DNA from: an uncultured Tidjanibacter sp.
Lineage (GTDB): Bacteria; Bacteroidota; Bacteroidia; Bacteroidales; Rikenellaceae
Direction of reading: 5' to 3'
Length of the DNA: 64,000 nt
Assembly: GCA_944326085.1 (NCBI GenBank)
Contig: CALVCL010000001.1
Coordinates: 186,001-250,000 of the forward strand
The notes beneath the pieces are model-generated. The model was not told where the DNA came from and did not search any database. It saw only the letters and a program-made list of their open reading frames with translations. The translations under genes and the position numbers were made by a program. Positions 1 to 8,446 of the stretch are shown in pieces. Every line of letters starts with the position of its first letter. The first letter of the stretch is position 1.

Positions 1-277
1 CGAAAATAAGTGCAAGGCCTGCCATGACAGATGCCGACAGCAACAGCCATGCGACAAGGTGAGAACTGCTGCGGCTTTTGCGTGAAAAATGGCGGAGATT
101 CCCCGCAAAGTACAGTGTCCAGACATTGGCGAACAGGAACAGTGCCGCACCGTACAGCGGTGCGCCGATGATATAATGGCCAACCATCATGCAGAGTATG
201 AGCTGCAGGAAGTCGGCATTGACATTCGACAGGCTCAGTGCCATGTTGACCCTGTATGATTTTTTAACGGCTGTCAT
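1..277 (-). CDS. Membrane protein, N-terminal part only (cut by left edge)
   Basis: An open frame runs from an ATG at 277 to the window edge, giving 92 residues that begin MTAVKKSYRVN. Two or three hydrophobic stretches are visible, roughly residues 23-45 and 70-92, separated by a basic loop rich in Arg and Ser (around RHFSRKSRSSSH), so this is probably a multi-pass inner-membrane protein. A second in-frame ATG lies 11 codons downstream (MALSLSNVN) and could be the true start. I do not recognise the family; most of the protein is missing, so no function is assigned. The next gene on this strand, ending at 388, is about 110 bases upstream of it. Confidence 0.55.
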   Translation of the reverse strand, partial: MTAVKKSYRVNMALSLSNVNADFLQLILCMMVGHYIIGAPLYGAALFLFANVWTLYFAGNLRHFSRKSRSSSHLVAWLLLSASVMAGLALIF

Positions 278-387
278 TCGTTCGGGTTATGGTGTGAGAC
301 TGCGGTTTATGTTCCGGTTGGAAGCATCAGGTCGTTTTGCATCAGCAGAACAACATCTGCAAATATACGCAAAAAAAGAAGCCGTGG

Positions 388-1482
388 TCACAGTCCTGTA
401 GAGAAGCCCTCTTCAGGCCATTTTATAGTGTCCCAGCGTCCGTGGCCGTTGCGTTTCAGTGTAGTAAGATATTTCTCTATGTCGTGTTTCAACTTGCGGT
501 AGAGAAAGCTGTCCTTGTAGTTTTCGTTGAACATAAGGGCGTTGCGGACATCTTGCAGCGCATTGTTGTAGTTGCTCTGCTCGTTGATGAGTGCCACGCC
601 ATGGCGGCTGGAGCCGTTTATGCGGGTTATGGACATATAACGCAGCTTGTCGCATACGGCCTGCAATACGGGCATTACGACGTTGTCCATGAGCGTGTGT
701 CCCTGCATGAACAAATAAGTGTTCTCGGGTCTTACACCACGGTCTACAAGCATTGACTCGAATTGCGGAAAGGCGTTTTCCATATCGGGATGTTGTCGTC
801 GCAATGAGGCGAGGCGGCGCTCAACCTGGCGGTGAAGCCATTCAAGAGTGTCGGCACCGTTATTGTCCACTTCGAGATAGTTGAGCTTTACGCTGCTTTT
901 GAAGTCTATAAGCGTGAATACGTTTGGTGTGGCTATCTGGGCCGAATAGGCGTACCATACGAACAGCGGATAGATGATGCGCGAGTAATCCTCGAAGAAC
1001 TTCTCGAAATCAAATATTTTGGTGTCGTTTTTGGTCGCCTTTACACAGATGTTGTGAAGCGATGGTGCATAGCACAGATAGTTTTCCGTGGCATATGCGT
1101 ATGTGTGGAATATCTGCGGGGTATGGTTTATCAGTTGCGACATTGCCGTCTGGTTGGCAAACAGATAGTCGAAGTCGCTGTCTATGCAATACAGCGAGTC
1201 GTCAGGCTGTGGCTTTTCCGCCATTCGCAATACCACTTTCTTGCCCTTTGCCAGGTCATCGCGCAGGGGAACGGAAATCTCGAAAGTGAAATCATCGGAC
1301 TCGAAATCATCGAATACGCCGCGCCAAAAGGCAACATCTTCATAACCTTCGACATAGACCATGAAACGGCGGCAGCCTTTTTCGGGCGGCAGTCTTTCGG
1401 GTAACTCTTCGCGGATGTTATCCTCTCTGCGGTATGTCTTGCCGTAACCCTTACGGGAGGCTCTGTTCCTTTTCTTTCCCAT
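388..1482 (-). CDS. DUF4435 domain protein (TOPRIM-like)
   Basis: A 364-residue soluble protein. The N-terminal 35 residues are very basic (MGKKRNRASRKGYGK), followed by VEGYEDVAFWR at about residues 44-54 and CIDSDFDYL at about 99-107. This pairing of an acidic E-x-x-x-D segment with a D-x-D segment is typical of DUF4435, a family thought to share the TOPRIM metal-binding fold of topoisomerases and OLD-type nucleases. A helical C-terminal half of unknown role follows. DUF4435 proteins often sit beside ATPases in defence islands; here none is adjacent, so the protein looks solitary. The open frame extends 35 codons further upstream, but that part reads like non-coding sequence and the basic MGKKRNR start is preferred. 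Nuclease or nucleotide-binding activity is inference only. Confidence 0.7.
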   Translation of the reverse strand: MGKKRNRASRKGYGKTYRREDNIREELPERLPPEKGCRRFMVYVEGYEDVAFWRGVFDDFESDDFTFEISVPLRDDLAKGKKVVLRMAEKPQPDDSLYCIDSDFDYLFANQTAMSQLINHTPQIFHTYAYATENYLCYAPSLHNICVKATKNDTKIFDFEKFFEDYSRIIYPLFVWYAYSAQIATPNVFTLIDFKSSVKLNYLEVDNNGADTLEWLHRQVERRLASLRRQHPDMENAFPQFESMLVDRGVRPENTYLFMQGHTLMDNVVMPVLQAVCDKLRYMSITRINGSSRHGVALINEQSNYNNALQDVRNALMFNENYKDSFLYRKLKHDIEKYLTTLKRNGHGRWDTIKWPEEGFSTGL

Positions 1483-1613
1483 TGTGGAGTGTTTTTTCCG
1501 TGGCACCGTGCAGCAGGCAGTCTTTTCAAAGATACGATTTTTTCTGCAATGCAGGCATGTCGATTGTCTAATTAACGGCCGGTACACGGATATGGTATGA
1601 GGGGAGGACTTTC

Positions 1614-2840
1614 CTAAAAGTAGTCCGAAAAGTATGGCTGTCCGTCGGGAATGATTTCTTCCAGCAGGCGCAGGGTATGGCGGTCGGTGTGCAACCGGTC
1701 TATTTTGGCCAGGTAGGTGGGGCGTTTGTAGCCCATGAGCATTGTGGTGAGAGTCTGAATGTCGATTTCCACTGGCTTGCCGACAGGCTCGGCAGATACT
1801 GCCACTTTGCCGACCCCACCATGCAGGGCCGTTATGCCGAACACTCCGTTATTCCATTTTGCCATTGGGTCGGTGACTGCGAAGTGGAACGGTCGGATAC
1901 TGCCTTCGAACGGGTAGGCCTGAAGGAACTTCTCCACATCGACTATGCGAGCCATGAAATACGGCTCTATGGTTTCCTTTATTTGGCTCTCATCAAGAAG
2001 AAATGCGAGGGGTTCACTGGTGTAGATATGACCCTTTACGGCATCTATCATGGAATAGTGGGCGCGGATAAAGTTCCAAAGTCCCTTGCGGGCCTCCTGC
2101 GAAAGGTAGACCATTTCGCGTATGTTGAATATGTCATCCTCGACCCAATAGAGCAGATATCCCTGCGGAATACCCTTGTCGTCGTAGTATATTGCGGCAA
2201 TACGTTCGTCTTCGTTTTCCCAGCGCCAGTATTCCACCCATTCGAAATCGTTCCGTATCAATGCGCCGTGCGTGTTTCGTGCGAAACGGTCGTACACTTC
2301 CTTTACCACAGGGTCGCCAACCGTCGTTCGCGATACGTGCCCCGGCACATCGACTGCAGGTGGAATTTCGGTATCCTTAAGGTCGAACATGATGTGATCC
2401 GACATGATTTCCCATCCCTTGCGGTGATAGTACGGAATTGAATATGGGTAGAGGTACGAGATGTATTGACCTGCCTTGCGCATTTTTTCCAGTGCGCGGC
2501 GGATGAGGTCGTTCATCAATCCCATGCCGGCGAACTCCGGATATGTGCCTACGCCGGTGACGCCTCCCATCTTGAAGATGCTGTTGTGGATATTCACCTC
2601 GCAGGGGTATATGCAAATTTGAGAAACGAGTTTGTTGTCAGGGGTGAACCATCCGAATACTTCGGCTTCCTGCAGTACGGGACGTTTGGAACGTTTCAAT
2701 TCGCCGTCTTCGTAGCCGCTTTCCTCCAGTTCCCTGTCGGTCACCTGGAATACGTAGCGCAGCAGTTCGTTGTATTGGTCGAGGTATTTGAGCCCTACCG
2801 GTTTTATCTTTAGAGTCTCTTTTATCTTTTGGTCGGACAT
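1614..2840 (-). CDS. Eis-like GNAT N-acetyltransferase with C-terminal SCP2-type domain
   Basis: A 408-residue protein of the Eis family, which transfers acetyl groups from acetyl-CoA to amines. The acetyl-CoA loop is visible as GGVTGVGTYPEFAGMGLMND near residues 92-111, after a typical beta strand (QICIYPCEV). A second acetyltransferase-like domain and a C-terminal sterol-carrier-like domain (from about residue 300, with TLTTMLMGYKRPTYLAKI) complete the usual Eis length. Substrate is unknown; family members acetylate aminoglycosides, peptides or polyamines, and none can be chosen from sequence. The start MSDQKIK is preferred over an ATG 11 codons upstream because the extra residues are not conserved-looking. 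It lies 91 bases after the small GNAT gene on the same strand and may be the last gene of that run. Confidence 0.8.
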   Translation of the reverse strand: MSDQKIKETLKIKPVGLKYLDQYNELLRYVFQVTDRELEESGYEDGELKRSKRPVLQEAEVFGWFTPDNKLVSQICIYPCEVNIHNSIFKMGGVTGVGTYPEFAGMGLMNDLIRRALEKMRKAGQYISYLYPYSIPYYHRKGWEIMSDHIMFDLKDTEIPPAVDVPGHVSRTTVGDPVVKEVYDRFARNTHGALIRNDFEWVEYWRWENEDERIAAIYYDDKGIPQGYLLYWVEDDIFNIREMVYLSQEARKGLWNFIRAHYSMIDAVKGHIYTSEPLAFLLDESQIKETIEPYFMARIVDVEKFLQAYPFEGSIRPFHFAVTDPMAKWNNGVFGITALHGGVGKVAVSAEPVGKPVEIDIQTLTTMLMGYKRPTYLAKIDRLHTDRHTLRLLEEIIPDGQPYFSDYF

Positions 2841-2931
2841 ATCGCTGTGCTTTTCGGTAGCAAAGTTAGGCAAAATAGCGTAGCACGATGTCGGTGTGAT
2901 GTTGTCTGCATTAAATTATGCGGTTGCAGCA

Positions 2932-3216
2932 TCATGCACGCAGGCTGTGCCATTTAGGCGTGTCAGTGATGTAGGATACCATGAAACTGCACAGCGGCAC
3001 GACTTTGCGTCCCTGTGCCGCGATGTCGGAGAGAACCTTCTCGGCCAGTATGCCGCCGATGCCGCGCCCGCGGTATTCGCGTGGTACTTCGGTGTGGGTC
3101 AGTGCAACGTGACCTTCGGGAGTGATGCGGTATTCGGCCAAGGCCATGACGTTGTCGTCCAAATGGAGTTCGTATCGGTGTCGGTCCGTATTGTTGATGA
3201 ATTCGTAGTTGTTCAT
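2932..3216 (-). CDS. Small GNAT-fold acetyltransferase (COG2388 type)
   Basis: A 94-residue protein matching the short, single-domain GNAT family. The acetyl-CoA pyrophosphate loop is clear as REYRGRGIGGILAE near residues 47-59, preceded by the strand VALTHTEVP and followed by VPLCSFMVSYI. Proteins this size usually lack a defined substrate pocket and their targets are unknown. It is transcribed with the two chromate-transporter halves: its start lies 31 bases after the stop of the gene ending at 3248. The co-location with transporters and rsmE looks like a convenience operon and gives no strong functional clue. Confidence 0.75.
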   Translation of the reverse strand: MNNYEFINNTDRHRYELHLDDNVMALAEYRITPEGHVALTHTEVPREYRGRGIGGILAEKVLSDIAAQGRKVVPLCSFMVSYITDTPKWHSLRA

Positions 3217-3247
3217 GTGTAGTGGTATTTATGGGTTGGCGCCGTAT

Positions 3248-3778
3248 CTAAAGGTAAAGAAATAATCCTGCCGCGGCAGACAGTATGATGAGCAGTATGG
3301 GGTTTATTTTGCGCTTGCCGACCGATGTCGCAAAACTTACGGCCAGGATGACCCAGCTTTTCCAGTCGATGAACGTGTCGGGTGTGAGAAGAAGCAGGGC
3401 TGCGGAGAGTATCATGCCGAGCATCATGGGTTTCATGCCTTCTATTGCACCGGTGACGTAGATGTTGTTGCGCAGCTTGAGGTAGAATTTCGTGATGGCG
3501 AGCATGAGCGTGAGGGATGGCACGCAGGCGGAAATTGTGGCTACCACGGACCCCCATACGGAACCGGTAATGGCATAGCCGACATAGGTGGCACTGTTGA
3601 TGGCTATTGGCCCGGGTGTGACCTGCGATATTGCGATGATGTCGGTCAACTGCTGCGATGTCAGCCAGCCGCGCTGTACCACAATTTCGTTCTGGATAAG
3701 CGACAGCATGGCATAACCGCCGCCGAACCCGAAGAAACCTATTTTCAGGTATGATATGAATAGCTGCAGGTATATCAT
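3248..3778 (-). CDS. Chromate transporter family protein, second half-size subunit (ChrA domain)
   Basis: A 176-residue hydrophobic protein with the ChrA signature near its N-terminus: GFGGGYAMLSLI, then GWLTSQQLTD and ISQVTPGPIAINSATYVG. About five to six membrane segments follow. The CHR superfamily exports chromate by antiport; in anaerobes without chromate stress the true substrate is uncertain. This is a short-chain member, with one CHR domain per polypeptide, and it overlaps the upstream partner by four bases (ATGA), so the two are translationally coupled and presumably form a heterodimer equivalent to the long fused ChrA. Confidence 0.85.
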   Translation of the reverse strand: MIYLQLFISYLKIGFFGFGGGYAMLSLIQNEIVVQRGWLTSQQLTDIIAISQVTPGPIAINSATYVGYAITGSVWGSVVATISACVPSLTLMLAITKFYLKLRNNIYVTGAIEGMKPMMLGMILSAALLLLTPDTFIDWKSWVILAVSFATSVGKRKINPILLIILSAAAGLFLYL

Positions 3779-4431
3779 TCCGTTTCCTCCTCTTTATCAT
3801 GTTTGCGGGCCTCGTCTTCTTTTGCGGCGCGGTCTTCCGGAATTAGTCCGCGTTTGTCACAGAAAGCGTATCCTATACCTACGAGTGCACCGATTACTAT
3901 AAACCATATCGGCGATACGCCCAGCAGCCATACCACTATGGCCGATACTGCGGCGGCAGTCAGCTTCCACCATTTCATGCCGCGGGCAAGGCCGAACAGC
4001 GGAGCCGCTATTAGGGCCACGACGGCAGGACGCATCCCCTTGAATGCGGCTTCGACATAACGGTTGCCGCGGAAGTCGGTGAAGTATACCGCTATTAGCA
4101 GGATGATGACGAACGATGGCAGTATCACGCCAGTTACGGCTGCCAATGTGCCCGGTGTCCCTGCACAGCGGTATCCGACAAAAACGGCCGAGTTGAGCGC
4201 TATGGGACCTGGAGCCGACTGGGCAAGTGTCAGTAGTTCGAGAAAATCCTCTTTCTTTATCCAGCCACGTCGGTCAATTATTTCGCGTTCGATGAGCGGT
4301 ATCATGGCGAAACCTCCTCCGAAAGTGAAGGCGCCTATTTTAAAGAATGTGGTGAACAGCGACAGGCAGATCTTGCGTCTTGATTTAGGGAAATCGGGTA
4401 TGGCATCGGTTTGTGGCAATTCCTTTTTCAT
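3775..4431 (-). CDS. Chromate transporter family protein, first half-size subunit (ChrA domain)
   Basis: A 218-residue membrane protein, the partner of the next gene. The CHR signature appears as FTFGGGFAMIPLIEREI, GWIKKEDFLELL and AQSAPGPIALNSAVFVGYR near residues 35-90. The N-terminus (about 25 residues) and the C-terminal tail (rich in Glu, Lys, Asp after the last membrane segment) are charged and cytoplasmic-looking. The start ATG is 15 bases after the rsmE stop at 4447, so rsmE, the two CHR genes and the small GNAT are probably one transcript. The transported anion (chromate, sulfate or other) cannot be told from sequence. Confidence 0.85.
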   Translation of the reverse strand: MKKELPQTDAIPDFPKSRRKICLSLFTTFFKIGAFTFGGGFAMIPLIEREIIDRRGWIKKEDFLELLTLAQSAPGPIALNSAVFVGYRCAGTPGTLAAVTGVILPSFVIILLIAVYFTDFRGNRYVEAAFKGMRPAVVALIAAPLFGLARGMKWWKLTAAAVSAIVVWLLGVSPIWFIVIGALVGIGYAFCDKRGLIPEDRAAKEDEARKHDKEEETE

Positions 4432-4446
4432 GTTGCATTAGTGTTG

Positions 4447-5163
4447 TCAGCGTTCGTGCATGCTGTTGATGCATGCTGTTACTGTTACGGCAGCCAGTGC
4501 TGCAGTTTCTGTGCGCAGGCGGCTTTCTCCGAGGCTTATTTCGGTGAATCCTGCTGTACGTGCCGATGCAATCTCGTCGTCGGAGAAGTCACCTTCGGGT
4601 CCTATGAGGATTAGCGTGTTGCCGCCCTTGGCAAGAATGTCGCCGAGGTATGGCTTTGATTCCGTATTGCGGCAGTGGGCAATGAAACGCTGTCCGTCGA
4701 ACGGCATCGAGATAACATCGTTGATGTCTGTGAGGTCGTCGAGTTGAGGCATGTACGCCTTGAGCGACTGTTTTACGGCACTGGTTATGACACGTTCGCC
4801 GCGGTCGCGCCTAAGGGTACGTCGTTCGCTGTGGCGGCACTCTATCGGTATAATGCGGTCGATGCCCGTTTCGGTGGCCTTTTCGAGAAACCATTCGTAA
4901 CGGTCGGTATTCTTGGTCGGCGCGATGGCTACGGTGAGTCCGTAGCTGCGGCGTCCGAAACCTTCTTGTCGGTCGGTGATGCGTACGGTGCAGTGTTTCG
5001 GGTGCGGCTCCTCTATGATTGCGCGATACATGTTGCCGAGGCCATCGGTAAGGTGTATTTCGTCGCCGTGACCGAGACGTAATACTTTTAGACAGTGTGC
5101 AGACTCTTCTTCCGGCAATGTATAGATTGGCAGTGATATGTCGGGGGTGTAAAATAATTGCAT
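4447..5163 (-). CDS. rsmE: 16S rRNA (uracil1498-N3)-methyltransferase
   Basis: A 238-residue SPOUT-class methyltransferase that methylates U1498 of 16S rRNA in the decoding region. The N-terminal PUA-like part (FYTPDISLPIYTLPEEES, with HCLKVLRLGHGDEIHLTDG) is followed by the knotted SAM-binding C-terminus: LILIGPEGDFSDDEI and ISLGESRLRTETAALAA. Length matches the family. It is the first gene of a minus-strand run with the chromate transporter genes. The M3 peptidase gene diverges on the other side of a 71-base AT-rich gap that must hold both promoters. Confidence 0.93.
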   Translation of the reverse strand: MQLFYTPDISLPIYTLPEEESAHCLKVLRLGHGDEIHLTDGLGNMYRAIIEEPHPKHCTVRITDRQEGFGRRSYGLTVAIAPTKNTDRYEWFLEKATETGIDRIIPIECRHSERRTLRRDRGERVITSAVKQSLKAYMPQLDDLTDINDVISMPFDGQRFIAHCRNTESKPYLGDILAKGGNTLILIGPEGDFSDDEIASARTAGFTEISLGESRLRTETAALAAVTVTACINSMHER

Positions 5164-5234
5164 GTTTTATCTGAAAGACGTAATTTTGTATATTTTGCAA
5201 ATATGTGAATAGTGTTTCGAAAATAGTTATTGAT

Positions 5235-7361
5235 ATGAAAAAAATATTGTTGTCTTTAATTTTTATGGGTATGGTGACAATGTTGCCTTCTTGTGGCGAA
5301 GAAGGGGAGCAGAAACGTAAGAACCCTCTGTTGTCGGAATGGAATACTCCTTACGGAGTGCCGCCGTTCAATGAAATCAGGGTGTCGGATTATATGCCTG
5401 CATTCATGGAGGCCATGAAGATGCATGACGATGAGATAGATGCTATTGTAGAAAACAGCGAAATTCCTGATTTTGAAAATACCATACTGGCATACGATAA
5501 TTCAGGAGAGATGCTTAGGCGTACCGAGAGTGTGTTTTGGGGCATTGCGGCAGCCGATACCAACCCCCAATTGCAGAAAGTACAGGAAAAGATAGGTCCG
5601 GCGCTGTCGGAGCATTATGACCGCATAATATTGAACGACGGTTTGTTCGATCGAGTGAAGAGTGTGTACGACAACCGCGGCGGACTGGATGATATGCAGA
5701 AGAGGCTGACAGAAAAGGTATATGATGATTTTCTGCGTGCCGGTGCAGGACTGTCATCTGCCGACAAGAAGGAGTTTATGAAGATAAACAGCCGTTTGGC
5801 CGAGTTGTCGTTTGCTTTCGGACGTAATCTGCTGGATGAGAATGCACGGTTTAAAATGGTGATAGGCGATGATGAGACAGGTGGTCTGACCGCCAATATA
5901 CGCAATGCGTCGCGTACTGCCGCCAGAGAGGCCGGTTATGGCAGCAATTCATATCTTTTCGATCTCAGTGCCCCGAGTCTGTGGCCGTTCATGACCAATT
6001 CTGCAAGACGTGACCTGCGACAGAAAATGTATGAAGCGTATACGGGCAAATGCTCAAACGGAGACAATCTGGACAATAACGAGATTGTGAATGAGATGGT
6101 GCGCCTTCGCACACGTCGTGCCAATCTGTTGGGTTACCCGTCGCACGCAGCATATGTGTTGGCCGACAATATGGCTGCCACGCCTGATAATGTGTACGAA
6201 CTGCTTGACGGAATTTGGAAACCGGCTCTTGAGACTGCCGCCGCCGATCTGGAAGAGATGAAGGCCATCATGCAGCAGGACGAAAATATCGAAGGTGATT
6301 TCGAACCGTGGGACTGGTGGTATTACAGCGAGAAACTGCGCAAGCAGAAGTACAACCTTGACATGGAATCTGTAAAGGCTTATCTGTCAATAGAGAATGT
6401 ACGCCAGGGTATTTTTGAGTTGAGCAACAGGCTCTACGGCATTACCTTCCGCCCTTCCGTACTGCCCACATACAATAACGAGTGCGTGGCTTACGAGGTG
6501 TATGATTATGACGGTACGCTGCTTGGCATCCTTTACATGGACCTTCATCCGAGACCTGGTCACAAGGGGCAGGGTGCATGGTGCGGTACATTTCGGAACC
6601 AGAGCTACAAGAACGGAGAGCGTGTCGTTCCGGTAGTGTACATAGTAGCCAATTTTCCGCGTCCCGGAGCTGGCAGCATGCCTGCGCTTCTTGACATAGA
6701 CGATACGAAGACATTTTTCCATGAATTCGGTCATGCACTTCATATGCTGTTCAGTGATGTGCCCTACAACGGGTTGCTGGAGGTTGAGAACGATTTTGTG
6801 GAACTTCCGTCGCAGATTATGGAGAATTGGGCTACCGAACCTGAAATGTTGCGTAGTTATGCCATACATTGGCAGACGGGTAATGTGATTTCGGAAATAA
6901 TGATAGACCGTATCAGTCGCAGTGCCCGTTTCAATCAGGGATTTGCAACGACTGAACTTGTGGCTGCCTCGTACCTCGATATGGACATTCATAATCTTGG
7001 TGTACACGAAGGAGACATAGATTTGGCAGCATTTACCGACAGCATGTTGTACGCTAAGCGCGGCATGATGCCCGAGATAGGTCCGCGTTACCGTTATCCG
7101 TATTTCGCCCACATATTCGATGGCGGTTATTCGGCCGGATATTACGGATATCTTTGGGCTGAGGTGCTTGACAAGGATGCTTATCAGGCATTTGTAGAGA
7201 CAGACGATGTGTTTAACAAGAAGGTTGCACGCCGTTTCCGTGAAGAGATACTTTCAAAGGGCGGTATGGCAGACGGCATGGAACTGTATGAGAATTTCCG
7301 TGGCCGCACCCCGAGCCGTACTCCTATGCTAAAAGCCAAAGGATTCAAAGTAGAAGAATAG
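5235..7361 (+). CDS. M3-family metallopeptidase lipoprotein (dipeptidyl carboxypeptidase / oligopeptidase type)
   Basis: A 708-residue zinc peptidase of family M3. The catalytic HEFGH motif is at about residues 496-500, followed by the family's downstream Glu region (ENWATEPEML). The full catalytic bowl is present, with RPGKxK-like and GGYSAGYYGYLWAEVL segments towards the C-terminus. The chosen start gives MKKILLSLIFMG and a lipobox ending in LPSC near residue 20, so the mature enzyme is probably a lipoprotein of the periplasm or outer membrane. This agrees with the Bacteroidetes Dcp-like group that releases dipeptides from oligopeptides. The open frame extends 10 codons upstream, without a signal-peptide rationale. 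It converges on the DUF3127 gene across a long palindromic terminator. Confidence 0.92.
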   Translation: MKKILLSLIFMGMVTMLPSCGEEGEQKRKNPLLSEWNTPYGVPPFNEIRVSDYMPAFMEAMKMHDDEIDAIVENSEIPDFENTILAYDNSGEMLRRTESVFWGIAAADTNPQLQKVQEKIGPALSEHYDRIILNDGLFDRVKSVYDNRGGLDDMQKRLTEKVYDDFLRAGAGLSSADKKEFMKINSRLAELSFAFGRNLLDENARFKMVIGDDETGGLTANIRNASRTAAREAGYGSNSYLFDLSAPSLWPFMTNSARRDLRQKMYEAYTGKCSNGDNLDNNEIVNEMVRLRTRRANLLGYPSHAAYVLADNMAATPDNVYELLDGIWKPALETAAADLEEMKAIMQQDENIEGDFEPWDWWYYSEKLRKQKYNLDMESVKAYLSIENVRQGIFELSNRLYGITFRPSVLPTYNNECVAYEVYDYDGTLLGILYMDLHPRPGHKGQGAWCGTFRNQSYKNGERVVPVVYIVANFPRPGAGSMPALLDIDDTKTFFHEFGHALHMLFSDVPYNGLLEVENDFVELPSQIMENWATEPEMLRSYAIHWQTGNVISEIMIDRISRSARFNQGFATTELVAASYLDMDIHNLGVHEGDIDLAAFTDSMLYAKRGMMPEIGPRYRYPYFAHIFDGGYSAGYYGYLWAEVLDKDAYQAFVETDDVFNKKVARRFREEILSKGGMADGMELYENFRGRTPSRTPMLKAKGFKVEE

Positions 7362-7374
7362 CAGGGACCGAACA

Positions 7375-7427
7375 TTGAACAACGACAAAGGCGCCATTCA
7401 TTGAATGGCGCCTTTGTCGTTGTTCAA
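7375..7427. terminator. Bidirectional terminator: 26-bp perfect inverted repeat
   Basis: Left arm 7375-7400 and right arm 7402-7427 are exact reverse complements with a single base between them. The core is GCGCC-rich and the outer parts are TTGTCGTTG-like. It lies between two convergent genes (peptidase stop 7361, DUF3127 stop 7438) and can serve both. Downstream of it on the plus strand is TGCCTCATTTTT. Confidence 0.85.
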
Positions 7428-7437
7428 TGCCTCATTT

Positions 7438-7800
7438 TTAGAAAGGGAGGTCGTCGGCCGGTGCGTTGGAATATACGTTGTCGTCATCGGCAAAGGCAGG
7501 CATGTCAGCGTGCTCGGGAACGGGAGGCTGTGCGGTTACGCGTGTCATCTTCCATGCGCGCACTTCTGTGAACCAGCGGCCATTGTATTCGCGCGACTCT
7601 ACATTGGCCGATACGGATACCTTCTCTCCTTCGCGAAGCATGCCGGCATCATGTGCCCTGTCGCCCCAGAAGCCTACGCATAACTTGCGGTTGAATTCTC
7701 CCGGGAGTTCGAAAACAACTTCCTGTTTTATCCATTCGCCCCTTTGGCTCGTACCTTTTACGACGGGGAGCACTTTGAGTACTGTTCCTTCAAATTCCAT
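7438..7800 (-). CDS. DUF3127 protein, OB-fold-like, with an SSB-like acidic tail
   Basis: A 120-residue protein of the Bacteroidetes-specific DUF3127 family. The first 90 residues form a compact beta-rich domain (EFEGTVLKVLPVVKGTSQRG, QEVVFELPGEFNRKLCVGFW, EGEKVSVSANVESREYNGRW) that reads like an OB fold. A flexible Pro/Ala/Asp-rich tail follows and ends in ADDLPF. This tip closely resembles the DDIPF-type C-terminal peptide by which single-strand DNA-binding protein recruits partners such as RecO, PriA and exonuclease I. A role in DNA metabolism follows as inference; no function is established from this sequence. It is monocistronic, ending in the 7375-7427 terminator. Confidence 0.85.
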   Translation of the reverse strand: MEFEGTVLKVLPVVKGTSQRGEWIKQEVVFELPGEFNRKLCVGFWGDRAHDAGMLREGEKVSVSANVESREYNGRWFTEVRAWKMTRVTAQPPVPEHADMPAFADDDNVYSNAPADDLPF

Positions 7801-7887
7801 AGTGATTGCAAATTTTGTCGAAAGATACGAATTACGTCACGAATTAGCATCGCCGAGTAATAATTTGGCTACACTTCATTATACGAA

Positions 7888-7913
7888 ATACCCCGCACTA
7901 ATGCGCGGGGTAT
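7888..7913 (-). terminator. Terminator downstream of the cyclophilin gene
   Basis: A 9-bp stem (ATACCCCGC at 7888-7896 with GCGGGGTAT at 7905-7913) and an 8-base loop lie 23 bases after the cyclophilin stop. On the minus strand the stem is followed by TTTCGTATAATG, a modest U-tract. Confidence 0.6.
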
Positions 7914-7935
7914 CTGTGACGATGCGTCATAAATA

Positions 7936-8373
7936 TTATTCCTCAACTATCTTTATGGACAGTATCTTGTCGCCGGGACGTATGTCGTCTATCACGTCGA
8001 GACCTTCTACAACCTTTCCGAAGCATGTATGCACGCCGTCAAGGTGTTTGGTATTCTCACGGTTGCAGCATATGAAGAACTGTGAACCGCCGGTATCCTT
8101 GCCCCTGTGGGCCATGGAGAGCACGCCGCGGTCGTGGTACTGGCGCGGGGCGCTGGTTTCGCATTTGATGGTGTAGCCAGGACCTCCCATGCCGTTGCCG
8201 AACGGACAGCCGCCCTGAATGACGAAGTCGGGAATTACGCGGTGGAATGTCAGGCCGTCGTAAAAACCGCTTTTGGAAAGTTTGATGAAATTGTCTGTCG
8301 TACCGGGAGTCTCATTGGTGTAGAGCTCGGCTTTCATGTCGCCCTTTTCGGTGCTTATGATTGCGTATGTCAT
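7936..8373 (-). CDS. Cyclophilin-type peptidyl-prolyl cis-trans isomerase
   Basis: A 145-residue single-domain cyclophilin without a signal peptide, so cytoplasmic. Hallmarks are [13 protein letters not shown] near residues 43-55, the GVLSMAHRG and GSQFFICC segments that line the active site, and [15 protein letters not shown] near the C-terminus. It catalyses cis-trans isomerisation of Xaa-Pro bonds in folding proteins. The canonical Trp of cyclosporin-binding enzymes is replaced in this region by HLDGVHTCF, as in many bacterial short cyclophilins. It lies downstream of an FKBP-type isomerase gene on the same strand, separated by a hairpin, so the two may be independent transcripts. Confidence 0.92.
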   Translation of the reverse strand: MTYAIISTEKGDMKAELYTNETPGTTDNFIKLSKSGFYDGLTFHRVIPDFVIQGGCPFGNGMGGPGYTIKCETSAPRQYHDRGVLSMAHRGKDTGGSQFFICCNRENTKHLDGVHTCFGKVVEGLDVIDDIRPGDKILSIKIVEE

Positions 8374-8395
8374 CTCTGTTTTGGTTTTATATGGA

Positions 8396-8422
8396 ACGCG
8401 GCGGCCTTAAAGGTCGCCGCGT
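8396..8422 (-). terminator. Hairpin between the two prolyl isomerase genes
   Basis: ACGCGGCG at 8396-8403 pairs with CGCCGCGT at 8415-8422, extended by GCCT/AGGT inside, with a three-base loop. It sits just after the FKBP stop on the minus strand. The U-tract is weak, so it may be an incomplete terminator or an mRNA-stabilising hairpin. Confidence 0.55.
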
Positions 8423-8446
8423 CGTGTGTTATTGCCTTTCGGGGAA

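Noticed and set aside
189..401. A short plus-strand frame near the left edge
   Set aside because: It overlaps the minus-strand membrane protein start and has no features of its own.
3213..3800. A 195-codon frame antisense or out of frame with the chromate transporter gene
   Set aside because: It overlaps the entire ChrA-domain gene in another frame and its product is rich in His, Arg and Cys without any recognisable motif, as expected of a shadow frame.
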